Part shown: one piece after another, positions 8,362 through 17,432 of the stretch
How the letters are laid out: the number at the start of each line of letters is the position of its first letter
Position numbering within the stretch: the first letter of the stretch is position 1
Assembly: GCA_003194435.1 (NCBI GenBank)
Contig: PQXC01000002.1
Span: 33,034 to 97,033 of the forward strand
Length of the DNA stretch: 64,000 nucleotides
DNA from: Candidatus Methanophagaceae archaeon
GTDB taxonomy: Archaea; Halobacteriota; Syntropharchaeia; Alkanophagales; Methanospirareceae
Direction: 5' to 3'
Program-made: the position numbers and the translations under genes
The notes under the pieces: model-generated
The model's database searches: none
What the model saw: only the letters and a program-made list of their open reading frames with translations
What the model was told of the DNA's origin: nothing

Positions 8362-9555
8362 TTACTTCCGCCTTCTTACAAGGTATGCTATCGCTGCCAG
8401 TGCAACCACTGCCAGTATCAGCTCGAAGCCTGGTGGCGTTGGTGTTGCTGCTGGTGTTGGTGTTGGTGTTGCTGCGGGTGTAGCTGTGGGCGAAGCAGCA
8501 GGTACTGGCGTTACTGTTGGTGTCGCCGTTGCCGTTGCCGTGGGTGAAGCTACGGGTGTAGCTGTAGGGGTTGCCGTGGGCGTTTCAATTGGCGCTGCTA
8601 AAACCCGCTCTATCGTCTCTTGTGGTATGAACGAACCACCCTTTCCGAGTATATCCCCCTCGCATCCTTCGCAGAGCACTTCCTTACTCTCGTGACAAAA
8701 TGCACAGTCTTTTGCCTTATCTGTTACCGTGTGCGAGAACCACTCGCCATATCCTACATGGGACGCATTATCATATAGAGCCTCCATCTTGACGAAAGTT
8801 TTTATCTTGCCATCAGAAGCCACGCCAAGATAGAACTCGTCAGACACGGGCTGCGCACCTTTACGGGTATCTAAATGGCAATTTTTGCAGGTCAGTGTCC
8901 ATCCCGAATGGCAAGCGATGCAGTCGAGTTTATCCTTATGTATCTTGTGCGCATCTATATCGGCTGAATACTGTGTCACCGACATGTTATTGACAGTTTT
9001 TCCTGGACTATTGTGGCAGTCCTCACACTTTGTCGTCACTGCTTCAAGCTGAGTCGTGTATACGTTTCCATCTCCGTGTACCTCAGCCGCATTATGGCAG
9101 TCCGCGCATGTTAGTCCCTTCTCATAATGAATGTCAGGTGCTGGTCCTTTTTTCTTATGTGCTGGCATATCCCCTATAAAGGTCGCTGACTGCTTCTTGT
9201 AGTGGCATTGGTCACATGTCGAGATATTTTTGCTCATGTCCTCCTCATGTGGGTGCTCTCCATGGCACTTTTCGCAGGTGGTGGCATGGCATTTAGAGCA
9301 GTTCCACTTTGCGTAATACTCTTCCATGTCTATCCCGAACTCTTTTGCCGCAAATTTCGCATACTCGCCCTTCATTCCCGCACCGGTGTAGTGCAACGAT
9401 GTACTGAAGTTTGCTTCTGTATCTGAATGACAGGCACAACCGAAATCTTCTTCTGCTGCCGCCACAAATGACACCGATATTGCTATGACTGATATCAGGA
9501 TCATCACCAGAGGCAGTATTCTCTTCGCAATCACTTCAATATCTGTTTTTATCAT
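8362..9555 (-). CDS. Secreted multiheme cytochrome c with PGF-CTERM anchor
   Basis: An extracytoplasmic electron carrier of 397 residues. An N-terminal signal segment (about residues 12-33, ending FVAAAEE) is followed by eight CXXCH haem sites: CSKCH, CEKCH, CDQCH, CADCH, CEDCH, CIACH, CKNCH and CAFCH. Two further sites are off-pattern: CACH near residue 41, one residue short, and CEGCE, without its His. A Thr/Pro/Ala-rich stalk leads to PGFELILAVVALAAIAYLV and RRRK, the PGF-CTERM signal recognised by archaeosortase, implying lipid or S-layer anchoring. Start ATG 9555 has a strong GGGAGGAAAG site. The neighbouring FrhB-like and AhbC-like genes suggest redox use and haem supply. A role in extracellular electron transfer is inferred. 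Confidence 0.93.
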   Translation of the reverse strand: MIKTDIEVIAKRILPLVMILISVIAISVSFVAAAEEDFGCACHSDTEANFSTSLHYTGAGMKGEYAKFAAKEFGIDMEEYYAKWNCSKCHATTCEKCHGEHPHEEDMSKNISTCDQCHYKKQSATFIGDMPAHKKKGPAPDIHYEKGLTCADCHNAAEVHGDGNVYTTQLEAVTTKCEDCHNSPGKTVNNMSVTQYSADIDAHKIHKDKLDCIACHSGWTLTCKNCHLDTRKGAQPVSDEFYLGVASDGKIKTFVKMEALYDNASHVGYGEWFSHTVTDKAKDCAFCHESKEVLCEGCEGDILGKGGSFIPQETIERVLAAPIETPTATPTATPVASPTATATATPTVTPVPAASPTATPAATPTPTPAATPTPPGFELILAVVALAAIAYLVRRRK

Positions 9556-9586
9556 CTTTCTTTCCTCCCTACTTTTTATAAAGCAT

Positions 9587-9600
9587 TTTAAATTTAAATA
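9587..9600 (-). promoter_or_regulatory. TATA element of the cytochrome c gene
   Basis: The AT-only stretch TATTTAAATTTAAA on the minus strand lies about 35-45 bases before the ATG at 9555. That leaves room for a short leader carrying the GGGAGG ribosome site. Confidence 0.45.
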
Positions 9601-9810
9601 CAAATGTTTATAAAAGGCTTTTGTTTTTTATCTCGAATCCATGCACCACGCCTTATATCCATCATCCTCTTCACCACTCTATCTCTGGATAATAACAACT
9701 TCAGATTTATAATAATACAAATTATATCAGCGATAAACCCTTTTGCTATCCCCTATCCCTAACACACACTAACCAACAGAGAAGGGAAAAGGCAGACTTA
9801 TCGGGCGGGA

Positions 9811-10032
9811 CTATTTCCACAGCGGTAGATTGTTCTTCGCTGCCAGCGACACAAGCTCAGAGCCGAGAATAAAAATCGCCTGCTTGTGCTCCTCCTTGCT
9901 CCTGTGCACCTGGAAGGGTGTGATACCCAGCTCGTTATACCTTGCAAAATCACAGTCTATGCCCTTTTCCTCACAACACTTCTTCAACTGAGCCAATAAC
10001 AAATGCAGATGTATTAGCTCTTCTTTCTTCAT
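9811..10032 (-). CDS. UPF0058 family protein
   Basis: A small archaeal protein of unknown function, 73 residues from ATG 10032. The start MKKEELIHLHLLLAQLKK is typical of the UPF0058 family found across methanogens and haloarchaea, with the later segment HRSKEEHKQAIFILGSEL also conserved. An upstream ATG at 10053 is in frame but adds residues that the family lacks. It diverges from the AhbC-like gene. The protein appears soluble and mostly helical, and no catalytic motif can be seen. Confidence 0.8.
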   Translation of the reverse strand: MKKEELIHLHLLLAQLKKCCEEKGIDCDFARYNELGITPFQVHRSKEEHKQAIFILGSELVSLAAKNNLPLWK

Positions 10033-10110
10033 TTTTGTATCAATACAATACAATGATCTATAAAATAAATACTTAACCTGAATGATATCTATATTTACTT
10101 ACATAGAGAA

Positions 10111-11313
10111 ATGATACGCATAACACAGCTCGTTCATGGTAAAGGCACGGTCAGTGATGCCCTGAAGCACCGAAAAAAGCCACCTCATCAGGTCCCAAGC
10201 AGATTACTGGCTTTCGCTGAGACGCGCAGACCCGTTGTATTCTGGAACATTACAAGCATGTGTAACCTCGCATGTGCGCATTGCTACATCAGTGCCGGAA
10301 CAGCAGGGCATAATAATAGCCGTAGCCGGGAACTCACAACAGAAGAAGCAAAAGCATTCATAGAAGACCTCGCACAGATGAGGATACCTCTGCTACTCTT
10401 TACAGGCGGTGAGCCATTAATGAGGCGCGATTTCTGGGAACTCGCCGATTACGCAACTGCACATGGTTTGAAGACCGCTCTGAGCACTAACGGCACATTG
10501 ATAACACATGAGGTTGCCATGAGGATTAAAGAGTCCGGTATCGAGTATGTGGGTATATCGCTGGACGGCGCGACTGAAGAGACGCACGACAGAATAAGGA
10601 ACCAGCCAGGATGCTTCAAGAAGGCAGTGCAGGCGCTGCGCAACTGCGCGGATATCGGACTCAAATCCGGCATCAGGGTCACCTTGACGAGGGATAACTA
10701 TAAGGAGATAGGTAGCTTGCTGGAGCTATCGCAGGAGTTGCACGTGCCGCGATTCTGCGTTTACTGGCTCGTTCCCAGCGGTAGGGGAAAGGAGATATAC
10801 AATAGGCAGCTCTCTCCGCTTGAGACATACCGAATCTTCGAGCTGCTTTATCAACGCGCATGTGAGCTGGACCCTGAGCAGATGGAGATCCTTACGGTGG
10901 ATGCGCCTCAGGATGGTGTCTATCTGCTTGAAAAACTGAAGGAGGAAGGTAATCCCGAGTATGAAAATGCTTTGAGACTGCTTCAATATACCGGTGACTC
11001 ATGCAGTGCCGGTGACAGGGTAGCGAACGTTGACCCTTCGGGCAATGTCTATCCCTGCCAGTTCGCACAGATGGACGAGTTTAAGATCGGGAACGTGCGA
11101 GAGAAGAGATTCAGTGAACTGTGGAACGATGCTGCTAATCCGGTATTAAAGGCATTTCGTGATAAGACGAAGTTCTTACGTGGTAAGTGCGGCTCATGTG
11201 TGTACAAGGAGCTATGTGGCGGTGGATGCCGTATCCGTGCCTTCGCTCGGTATGGAGATATATGGGCTGAGGACCCATTATGTAACTATAACTACGATGG
11301 AATACAGAGTTGA
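10111..11313 (+). CDS. ahbC: Radical SAM/SPASM protein of the AhbC/NirJ group (alternative haem pathway)
   Basis: Probably removes side chains from didecarboxysirohaem to give Fe-coproporphyrin III in the sirohaem-dependent haem pathway of archaea. The N-terminal region leads into the radical SAM cluster motif CNLACAHC (near residue 51). FTGGEP and STNGT follow, then SLDGATEETHDRIR. The C-terminal SPASM/twitch part has further cysteines: SCSAGDRVANVDPSGNVYPC and CGSCVYKELCGGGC. The N-terminal sequence with HGKGTVSDALKH and RRPVVFWNITS resembles AhbC/NirJ more than AhbD. It overlaps the threonine synthase start by 17 bases. Haem supply for the nearby multiheme cytochrome would explain its presence. 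AhbD or a peptide-modifying SPASM enzyme are less likely alternatives. Confidence 0.75.
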   Translation: MIRITQLVHGKGTVSDALKHRKKPPHQVPSRLLAFAETRRPVVFWNITSMCNLACAHCYISAGTAGHNNSRSRELTTEEAKAFIEDLAQMRIPLLLFTGGEPLMRRDFWELADYATAHGLKTALSTNGTLITHEVAMRIKESGIEYVGISLDGATEETHDRIRNQPGCFKKAVQALRNCADIGLKSGIRVTLTRDNYKEIGSLLELSQELHVPRFCVYWLVPSGRGKEIYNRQLSPLETYRIFELLYQRACELDPEQMEILTVDAPQDGVYLLEKLKEEGNPEYENALRLLQYTGDSCSAGDRVANVDPSGNVYPCQFAQMDEFKIGNVREKRFSELWNDAANPVLKAFRDKTKFLRGKCGSCVYKELCGGGCRIRAFARYGDIWAEDPLCNYNYDGIQS

Positions 11314-12577
11314 ATGTATAAAATGCGGGAGGAGATTCCCCGCGCACAAGGTAATATATACATGCGATAAATGCAACGGACTGCTGGATATCAAATATGA
11401 TTATTCCAGTATAGACAATGAGCGGATAGTAAAAGCGAAAGGGAGGGGTGTATGGAAGTATAAAGCCTTATTGCCATTTAAGGAGGGCTCGAGTTCGAGT
11501 CTAAGCCCGATAACGATAAATGAAGGAGATACACCACTCTACCGCTGTGATAGATTGGCTCAATCAATAGGGTTGGGTATCGGGGACTTATGGGTGAAGC
11601 ACGAGGGATTGAACCCTTCCGGTTCTTTTAAGGACCGGGGGATGACTGTTGGCGTGACGAAGGCGATGGAACTGCATGTAAAGGGCGTTGCGTGCGCATC
11701 TACGGGCAATACTTCCGCTTCTCTCGCCATATTCGCAGCGAAGGCTGGTATTCCATGCTATGTACTGCTCCCAAAGGGTAAAGTGGCACTGGGAAAGGTG
11801 GCACAGGCGATGATGCACGGTGCGAAGGTGCTCTCGTTACTCGGTAATTTCGATGATGCGCTTCGTGTTGTTCGTGAACTATGTGAGGAGGAGAACCTGT
11901 ACCTGTTGAATTCCGTGAATCCATACCGGTTGGAGGGTCAGAAGACGATCGCATTTGAGATTGCGGAGCAGTTAAATTGGGATATTCCCGATCGCGTTAT
12001 CCTGCCCGTTGGGAATGCCGGTAACATAAGTGCGATATACAAGGGCTTCTTAGAACTGGAGAAGCTGGGCATCACCAGCTCCGTGCCGATGATGACCGGT
12101 ATCCAGGCTGAAGGTGCGCAACCGGTAGTGAGGGCATTTAAGGATGCAAGAACGGAGATAATACCTGAACCTGAGCCCGAGACCATTGCATCAGCGATAA
12201 GAATAGGAAATCCAGTGAACGCAGCGAAGGCGCTACTCGCTATCCGGAACTCAGGTGGGCTTGCGGAATCGGTGAGTGATGCAGAGATAACGGAATCGCA
12301 ACTGCTACTCGCGCGGGCAGAGGGTATAGGTGTGGAACCTGCGAGTGCCGCATCCATTGCAGGTCTGCGGAAATTGTACGACGCAGGAGAGATAGACCGT
12401 GGGGAGAAGATAGTGTGCATCACTACCGGGCATCTCCTGAAGGACCCTGAGCGTGCAATAGCGATATGTGAAGCGCCGCAGGAGGTGATGGCGGATCTGG
12501 AGTCGGTGCGGCATATTCTCCACGCTACCGCTACTCTTAATAAGAATAGAGAAGAACACATACACATATATGCGTGA
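11297..12577 (+). CDS. thrC: Threonine synthase
   Basis: A PLP enzyme converting O-phosphohomoserine to threonine, 426 residues. A zinc-ribbon start is visible (CIKCGRRF, then CDKC). The PLP lysine lies in NPSGSFKDRGMTVG, the phosphate-binding loop is STGNTSASLA, and the far motif is LPVGNAGNISAIYKGF. ATG 11297 (MEYRVECIKC) is chosen because earlier in-frame starts give residues derived only from the overlapping radical SAM gene. The next gene starts immediately after its TGA. Confidence 0.93.
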   Translation: MEYRVECIKCGRRFPAHKVIYTCDKCNGLLDIKYDYSSIDNERIVKAKGRGVWKYKALLPFKEGSSSSLSPITINEGDTPLYRCDRLAQSIGLGIGDLWVKHEGLNPSGSFKDRGMTVGVTKAMELHVKGVACASTGNTSASLAIFAAKAGIPCYVLLPKGKVALGKVAQAMMHGAKVLSLLGNFDDALRVVRELCEEENLYLLNSVNPYRLEGQKTIAFEIAEQLNWDIPDRVILPVGNAGNISAIYKGFLELEKLGITSSVPMMTGIQAEGAQPVVRAFKDARTEIIPEPEPETIASAIRIGNPVNAAKALLAIRNSGGLAESVSDAEITESQLLLARAEGIGVEPASAASIAGLRKLYDAGEIDRGEKIVCITTGHLLKDPERAIAICEAPQEVMADLESVRHILHATATLNKNREEHIHIYA

Positions 12578-12991
12578 ATGAGTGAATGCGTGAGCGTGAT
12601 GGACGACCTGATATCTGAGTTTTTAAGGAAAGAGAATGTCTTTGCGGTCGTTGGTGTATCGCGGAATCCAGCAAAATACGGGCATCAGGTATATAAAGAC
12701 CTGAAGGAGGCGGGCTATACGGTATATCCGGTGAACCCAAATATTGATGAGGTGCTCGGTGATAAATGCTACCACTCGCTTCGTGAACTGCCCGTGAAGC
12801 CCGATGTGGTTGATACCGTAGTTCCGCCGGTGGTGACCGAGAAGATAGTTGAGGAATGCAAGGAACTGGGAATAGAGCGAGTATGGATGCAGCCTGGCTC
12901 CGAATCCAAACGCGCAATACGCTTCTGCGAGGAGAATAACATAAAGGTGGTGCATGACGTATGCGTGATGATAAAGAGGCGAGAGAGGTGA
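12578..12991 (+). CDS. CoA-binding domain protein (YccU-like)
   Basis: A single Rossmann-type CoA_binding_2 domain, 137 residues. Seen are FAVVGVSRNPAKYGHQVYKDL (dinucleotide/CoA loop), YPVNPN, and the later VWMQPGSESKRAIRFCEENN. Family members bind CoA but no reaction is established. ATG 12578 follows the thrC stop with no gap; a second ATG at 12599 would trim seven residues. Co-transcribed with thrC. Confidence 0.82.
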   Translation: MSECVSVMDDLISEFLRKENVFAVVGVSRNPAKYGHQVYKDLKEAGYTVYPVNPNIDEVLGDKCYHSLRELPVKPDVVDTVVPPVVTEKIVEECKELGIERVWMQPGSESKRAIRFCEENNIKVVHDVCVMIKRRER

Positions 12992-13074
12992 GCGAAGCAA
13001 GTACATGTACAACTGTATAAAAACAAAAAGGACAAAATTTTTAAGGTAGTGAGGGTAAATAGGCGGTAAGGAAG

Positions 13075-15465
13075 ATGGAGTTATTAAAGAAAGGCGGGCT
13101 CTTTACAATCGCAGGATTGGAGAATGTGCAGATTCGCATAGGTGAGATAGAGGAGGAAGAGGAGGAATGGGAACCGCTCGGACCACACCCAATGCCTGGT
13201 ATCGCTACGCTTCGCGATTGGGACTTCAAGCTCCTGAAGCGCTACAAGCCTTTTTATGCGCCTTTCTGCGATATGTGCTGTCTTTGCACGTATGGCAAAT
13301 GCGATTTATCGGGCAATAAGAAGGGCGCATGTGGCATAAGGATGGATGCGCAGCACGGTAGAATAGTTCTCCTCGCATGTCTGGTGGGTTGTAGTGCACA
13401 TTGTGGGCATGGAAGGCATCTGCTCCATGATTTGATTAAGCAGTTTGGGAGGGATACGCCGATAGACTTCGGACCAAATGTGAATGTGGAAGCGCCGCTT
13501 ACAAGGCTGATATGTGGTATAAAACCACGCACAATTGGCGATTATGAGCGCGTATTTGATTATATTGAGGAGCAGATAGTGCAGTTGGCTGATGCGCTCC
13601 ATACGGGTCAGGAGGGTTCATACTTGGACTTCGAGTCGAAAGCACTACACATGGGCATGCTCGACTCACTGAGCAAAGAAGCTGCGGATATCATCCAGAT
13701 TGCCGCTTATGGCATGCCCACGAGCTATGAGGGTGGGGGACCCGATGTGCCACTGGTCGAGGTCGGGATAGGCACAATAGACACCAATAAGCCTGTTATA
13801 CTTGTTATAGGGCATAATGTCCCCCCTGCTGCTGATATTGGTGATTATCTGACGGATAATGGGCTTGAAGATAGTGTTGAACTTGCGGGAATCTGCTGCA
13901 CCGCAATTGACACCACGCGTGTATATAAAAAGGCAAAGATAGCTTCTGCGCTTGGCAGGCAACTGCGTGTGATACGGGCGGGTATTGCGGATGTCGTGGT
14001 TGTGGATGAGCAATGCATCCGCGCGGATATATTAGAGCAGTGCAAGAGGGTTCATTCGCCCCTGATAGCAACGAACGATAAGGCATTGCACGGGCTCGTG
14101 GACCGGACTGATGATAATCCCGATGAGATAGTTGCTGACCTGGTGAACGAGCGAGTTCCAGGCGTTGTGATATTAGACCCTGAGCGTGTGGGTGAGGTGG
14201 CTGTGAAGACCGCAATGCAAATAGCCAAGAGGAGGAAAGCACTGAGGCTGATCCTGAGTGACGAAGAGTTCAGACATTATGTGAGTGAATGCACGCAGTG
14301 TGGGAACTGCACCCTTGCATGCCCCAATGGACTTCCCATTGGTGAAGCGAATCAAAGTGCCTCAACAGGGCGTATAGAACCGCTTGCTGCTCTGTTTGAC
14401 AAATGCGTCGGCTGTGGCAGGTGTGAACAGGTCTGCAAGAAGCATATCCCGATAGTGGACGTGATAACAAAAGCGGCATATCCGCAGCTAAGAGAGGAGA
14501 AGGGGCGAATGCGTATAGGCAGGGGTCCTGTATGGGACAGTGAGATAAGAGAGGTCGGAGCACCAATCGTCCTTGGAACTATACCTGGTGTTATTGCACC
14601 CATAGGCTGTGGTAATTATCCAGATGGGACGAAAGATGCGTGGCTGATCGTGAAGGAGTTCGCCGAACGGAACTATATAGTTACGCTGACGGGCTGCATG
14701 GCAATTGACGCGGCATTATGGAAGGATGAGGAGGGCAAGACCGTGTATGAGCAGCATCATGGCAGGTTCGATGCCGGTGGTGTTCTCAACATAGGCTCCT
14801 GCGTCTCCAATGCACATATACACGATGCCACAATTAAGATAGCGAGTATATTTGCGAGGAGGACACTGCGGGGCAATTATGAAGAGATTGCCGATTATAT
14901 CCTGAGCAGAGTGGGTGCCTGTGGCGTTGCATGGGGTGCGATGTCACAGAAAGCGGCTTCTATTGCTACCGGTTTCAACAGACTGGGCATTCCTGCAGTG
15001 GTAGGTCCGCATGGTACGAAATACCGGAGGGCGTTCCTCGGACGACCGGATATAAAAGAGGATTGGCAGATAATAGATGCCAGTAATGGCTCAATGGTCT
15101 ATTTCGAACCCGCGCCACAGGACTTGCTCGTTGCTTGCGAGACGGTGGAGGAAGCACTGCCGATGATTGCGAAATTATGCTTCCGACCATCTGATACAGA
15201 CCGTGGACGGTCTATAAAGCTCACGCATTATATAGACCTGAGCCTGAAGTATCTCAAGACCTATCCGCCTGACTGGCATCTATTTGTAAGGACTGCAACT
15301 GACCTCCCTGTGGCGACGAAGAATGAATTACTGAAGAAGCTTGAGGACGAGCATGGCTGGAAGATAGACTGGAAGCGGAAGAGAATAATAGAGGGACCGA
15401 TCAGGGGCTATGACCCTTCTTTCAATCCCACCAATTTGAAAAGGCTGATAAGGGAGAAGAAGTAA
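13075..15465 (+). CDS. cdhA: Acetyl-CoA decarbonylase/synthase complex alpha subunit (CO dehydrogenase)
   Basis: The nickel-iron CO dehydrogenase subunit of the archaeal ACDS complex, reversibly interconverting CO and CO2 in the Wood-Ljungdahl pathway; 796 residues match CdhA. The N-terminal cluster motif is CDMCCLCTYGKC with CGI, followed by GCSAHCGHGRHLLHD. Two ferredoxin-like motifs occur mid-protein (CTQCGNCTLACP and CVGCGRCEQVCKKH), as in CdhA and not in bacterial CooS. C-cluster ligands lie in the second half (GCMAIDAALW, NIGSCVSNAHIHD, GACGVAWG). GGAAG lies just before ATG 13075. CdhB normally follows directly, but here a convergent UbiA gene overlaps the 3' end, so the rest of the complex must be elsewhere. 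Confidence 0.95.
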   Translation: MELLKKGGLFTIAGLENVQIRIGEIEEEEEEWEPLGPHPMPGIATLRDWDFKLLKRYKPFYAPFCDMCCLCTYGKCDLSGNKKGACGIRMDAQHGRIVLLACLVGCSAHCGHGRHLLHDLIKQFGRDTPIDFGPNVNVEAPLTRLICGIKPRTIGDYERVFDYIEEQIVQLADALHTGQEGSYLDFESKALHMGMLDSLSKEAADIIQIAAYGMPTSYEGGGPDVPLVEVGIGTIDTNKPVILVIGHNVPPAADIGDYLTDNGLEDSVELAGICCTAIDTTRVYKKAKIASALGRQLRVIRAGIADVVVVDEQCIRADILEQCKRVHSPLIATNDKALHGLVDRTDDNPDEIVADLVNERVPGVVILDPERVGEVAVKTAMQIAKRRKALRLILSDEEFRHYVSECTQCGNCTLACPNGLPIGEANQSASTGRIEPLAALFDKCVGCGRCEQVCKKHIPIVDVITKAAYPQLREEKGRMRIGRGPVWDSEIREVGAPIVLGTIPGVIAPIGCGNYPDGTKDAWLIVKEFAERNYIVTLTGCMAIDAALWKDEEGKTVYEQHHGRFDAGGVLNIGSCVSNAHIHDATIKIASIFARRTLRGNYEEIADYILSRVGACGVAWGAMSQKAASIATGFNRLGIPAVVGPHGTKYRRAFLGRPDIKEDWQIIDASNGSMVYFEPAPQDLLVACETVEEALPMIAKLCFRPSDTDRGRSIKLTHYIDLSLKYLKTYPPDWHLFVRTATDLPVATKNELLKKLEDEHGWKIDWKRKRIIEGPIRGYDPSFNPTNLKRLIREKK

Positions 15466-16364
15466 TGGGAGTTTAAGTTAAGCCGTTGCATCATAACACA
15501 CAGCAGTACCACCGGTATCCACTCGCCATCTACGATTAAATCCAGTGATTTACCTATTTTCAACCCTTCTTTGCAAAAATGTAAGATATATCCATATCCA
15601 TAAGCAATAGTGAAGATTAAAACGAAGAGATAGTGGTGAAAAAAGCCTGAGAGATAAGAGATCGCAAGCCAGGGTATGAGTGTCGAGTTGAGGATAAGGA
15701 GAAGATTCTTCGTTTTTTCTCGCCCAAATACTACCGGGATTGTTCGTACTCCGCTCATTCTGTCGCCTTCGATGTCTCGAATGTCAAATAAGACCGTGTT
15801 GATGAAGCTTTTGAGAAAAAAGAAATAAAAGACCAAAGTTATCAGCATATTACTTTTTTGAGGTAAGCAAATCGCAGGAAGGAAAGTTGAACCAACGCTC
15901 CACGTGATTGCTACAACTAAATTTTTTATACCGGTTATATCTTTTAGTCGAGGAAGGTTAGATGATACCCTTACACTGTAAATAACCCCAACGAATATGG
16001 GAAAAAGAATAATTGGCACACATAAAATATCTTGCAAAACGCCCAAAAATAAGGAAATTGTAAGTGAAAATAGCAAAAAGAAAATAAAAATTTTCTCTTT
16101 TCCTTTGATATATTTTGCTCTATCAGGAACATTAACAGCATCTTCTTTTATATCTGTCAGTTTGTTAAGATTATATATACTAAAAATCATAAAAAATACT
16201 GATAAAATCAGATTTAAAATAAATAGATTGAATAATAAACACGAGAAGAAAACTTTAAGAGAGCCGCTTATTGCTAAAAAAAGAGAAGTTGAAATTAGAA
16301 ATGATGCTAACTTATTTAGTCTATTATTGAATCCATTTTTCCACACTAAGGAAATTCTTATCAT
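15408..16364 (-). CDS. UbiA family prenyltransferase
   Basis: A membrane enzyme that moves a polyprenyl group onto an acceptor, with about eight or nine hydrophobic segments in 318 residues. The two Asp-rich magnesium/diphosphate motifs are visible: YNLNKLTDIKEDAVN (about residues 64-78) and FDIRDIEGDRMSGVRTIPVVFG. GGAG sits 7 bases before ATG 16364. In archaea this family includes digeranylgeranylglyceryl phosphate synthase and quinone or haem prenyl transferases, and the acceptor cannot be told here. The DNA is clearly richer in A+T than the surrounding genes and the last 58 bases run into the end of cdhA on the other strand, which suggests later arrival. Confidence 0.85.
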   Translation of the reverse strand: MIRISLVWKNGFNNRLNKLASFLISTSLFLAISGSLKVFFSCLLFNLFILNLILSVFFMIFSIYNLNKLTDIKEDAVNVPDRAKYIKGKEKIFIFFLLFSLTISLFLGVLQDILCVPIILFPIFVGVIYSVRVSSNLPRLKDITGIKNLVVAITWSVGSTFLPAICLPQKSNMLITLVFYFFFLKSFINTVLFDIRDIEGDRMSGVRTIPVVFGREKTKNLLLILNSTLIPWLAISYLSGFFHHYLFVLIFTIAYGYGYILHFCKEGLKIGKSLDLIVDGEWIPVVLLCVMMQRLNLNSHYFFSLISLFKLVGLKEGS

Positions 16365-16423
16365 ACCTACAGCTCCTGCAGCACCATCCCGAATAGAGAA
16401 ACGCCGCTGGGGAGAATGTAGGA

Positions 16424-17305
16424 TTAGCCATTACAAAAATTTGATATATCATTTTCCTTCGCTTTCTTTTGATAGTATTCAAACAGTTCAATACCCCAAC
16501 GAACAGCCCTTTCTTCAGTATTGATTAAATCAAGTGTGGTGTCATATACTCCATCAGGTTTGAACAATCCTATAGAAAGAAAAAAATTGGTGACAGTAAA
16601 AGCTACTTTTACCTCCTCTTCGATTACAAATATCTCTAAATATCCCTTAGAGACTTGATATTTTAGATTTTCTAAACCTACGGTATCTATCACTTTCTTC
16701 AGCACGCTTTCAGTTAATACAAGCTGTGTAAAGGTATGCTTAGTAATCAAATCTTCAAATATCCTTGGATAGTCTGGAGAGAATATAGGGGAGACTCCTT
16801 TTATCCACTTCGCAGTCTTGAGGGTCCTAATGTAAGTTGTATGTGTCTTGATTATATCTAATGCGTCTATTTTTACTACATTTGAGTTGCTCAACCACCC
16901 GATCTTCTCGAGCAGATGCGGTGGAATACCGCTGAGATCGTGCGTAAGCCAGAAGTCCTCGTGCTTCTTCAACACTTCCACAGCATCAATGAAATCACTC
17001 AATTTTAATCCTATAACATACCCTATCCTCGTCAGCCCATATCTCCTCGATTCGTCCTGAAAGATTATATTCTCCTTCTCAAGCTCCCTCAATGCATGTA
17101 TCGCAGTTGTAGAACTTACCCCAAGTGAATCCCTCAACTCGCTCAGCGCCCTCTTGCCCTCGCGTAAAGCGATGATGATTCGCCTGCGCAGCTCAGAGCA
17201 AACAGCGATGCGGATACTATTCTGGATATTCTGCCCTTTTTGCCCTTTTATTACACTTCTATCCCTCACCGATATCTCTTCTTCACCTTCTATAATGGTT
17301 GCCAT
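16424..17305 (-). CDS. FilR1-type transcriptional regulator (HTH plus FilR1/DUF1724 domain)
   Basis: A DNA-binding regulator of 293 residues. Residues 35-90 form an ArsR-like winged helix (RRRIIIALREGKRALSELRD, TTAIHALRELEKENII). The middle and C-terminal part, containing FWLTHDLSGIPPHLLEKIG and later RIFEDLITKHTFTQLVLTESVL, matches the FilR1 domain of methanogens, named after the Methanothrix regulator that answers to the FilI histidine kinase. Here it is divergent from a PAS/GAF histidine kinase, separated by about 127 bases holding a short palindrome, so a functional pairing is plausible. No ribosome site is visible before ATG 17305, consistent with a leaderless message. Confidence 0.85.
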   Translation of the reverse strand: MATIIEGEEEISVRDRSVIKGQKGQNIQNSIRIAVCSELRRRIIIALREGKRALSELRDSLGVSSTTAIHALRELEKENIIFQDESRRYGLTRIGYVIGLKLSDFIDAVEVLKKHEDFWLTHDLSGIPPHLLEKIGWLSNSNVVKIDALDIIKTHTTYIRTLKTAKWIKGVSPIFSPDYPRIFEDLITKHTFTQLVLTESVLKKVIDTVGLENLKYQVSKGYLEIFVIEEEVKVAFTVTNFFLSIGLFKPDGVYDTTLDLINTEERAVRWGIELFEYYQKKAKENDISNFCNG

Positions 17306-17354
17306 ATAAAGGTATGATGGATAGATGCTTGATATATAGTTAATGTTTTAAAAT

Positions 17355-17373
17355 ATTGCTCACTTAAAGCAAT
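17355..17373. promoter_or_regulatory. Palindrome between FilR1-like gene and histidine kinase
   Basis: ATTGCT, seven spacer bases, then AGCAAT form a perfect inverted repeat in the divergent intergenic region. Its size and place between the two starts fit an operator for the winged-helix regulator encoded alongside; binding is inferred only. Confidence 0.4.
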
Positions 17374-17383
17374 TTTGCTCTGA

Positions 17384-17404
17384 ACCGAATACTATTTATA
17401 TATC
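17384..17404 (+). promoter_or_regulatory. BRE/TATA promoter of the histidine kinase gene
   Basis: CCGAAT followed by TTTATATAT lies about 35-45 bases before ATG 17433. It fits a canonical archaeal promoter with transcription starting near the ATG. Confidence 0.55.
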
Positions 17405-17432
17405 CTCTACAAAAATTGTAGATATTCAAAAA

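Noticed and set aside
9604-9810. Looked for a tRNA or small RNA in the gap upstream of the cytochrome gene
   Set aside because: No cloverleaf, GTTCRA loop or stable hairpin found; only promoter-like A/T runs.
10111-11313. Considered as maturase of a ribosomally made peptide because of the SPASM domain
   Set aside because: No short precursor gene is adjacent and the N-terminal sequence fits the AhbC/NirJ group better.
11938-12567. Minus-strand 209-codon frame over thrC
   Set aside because: Antisense of the threonine synthase coding region with no known domain.
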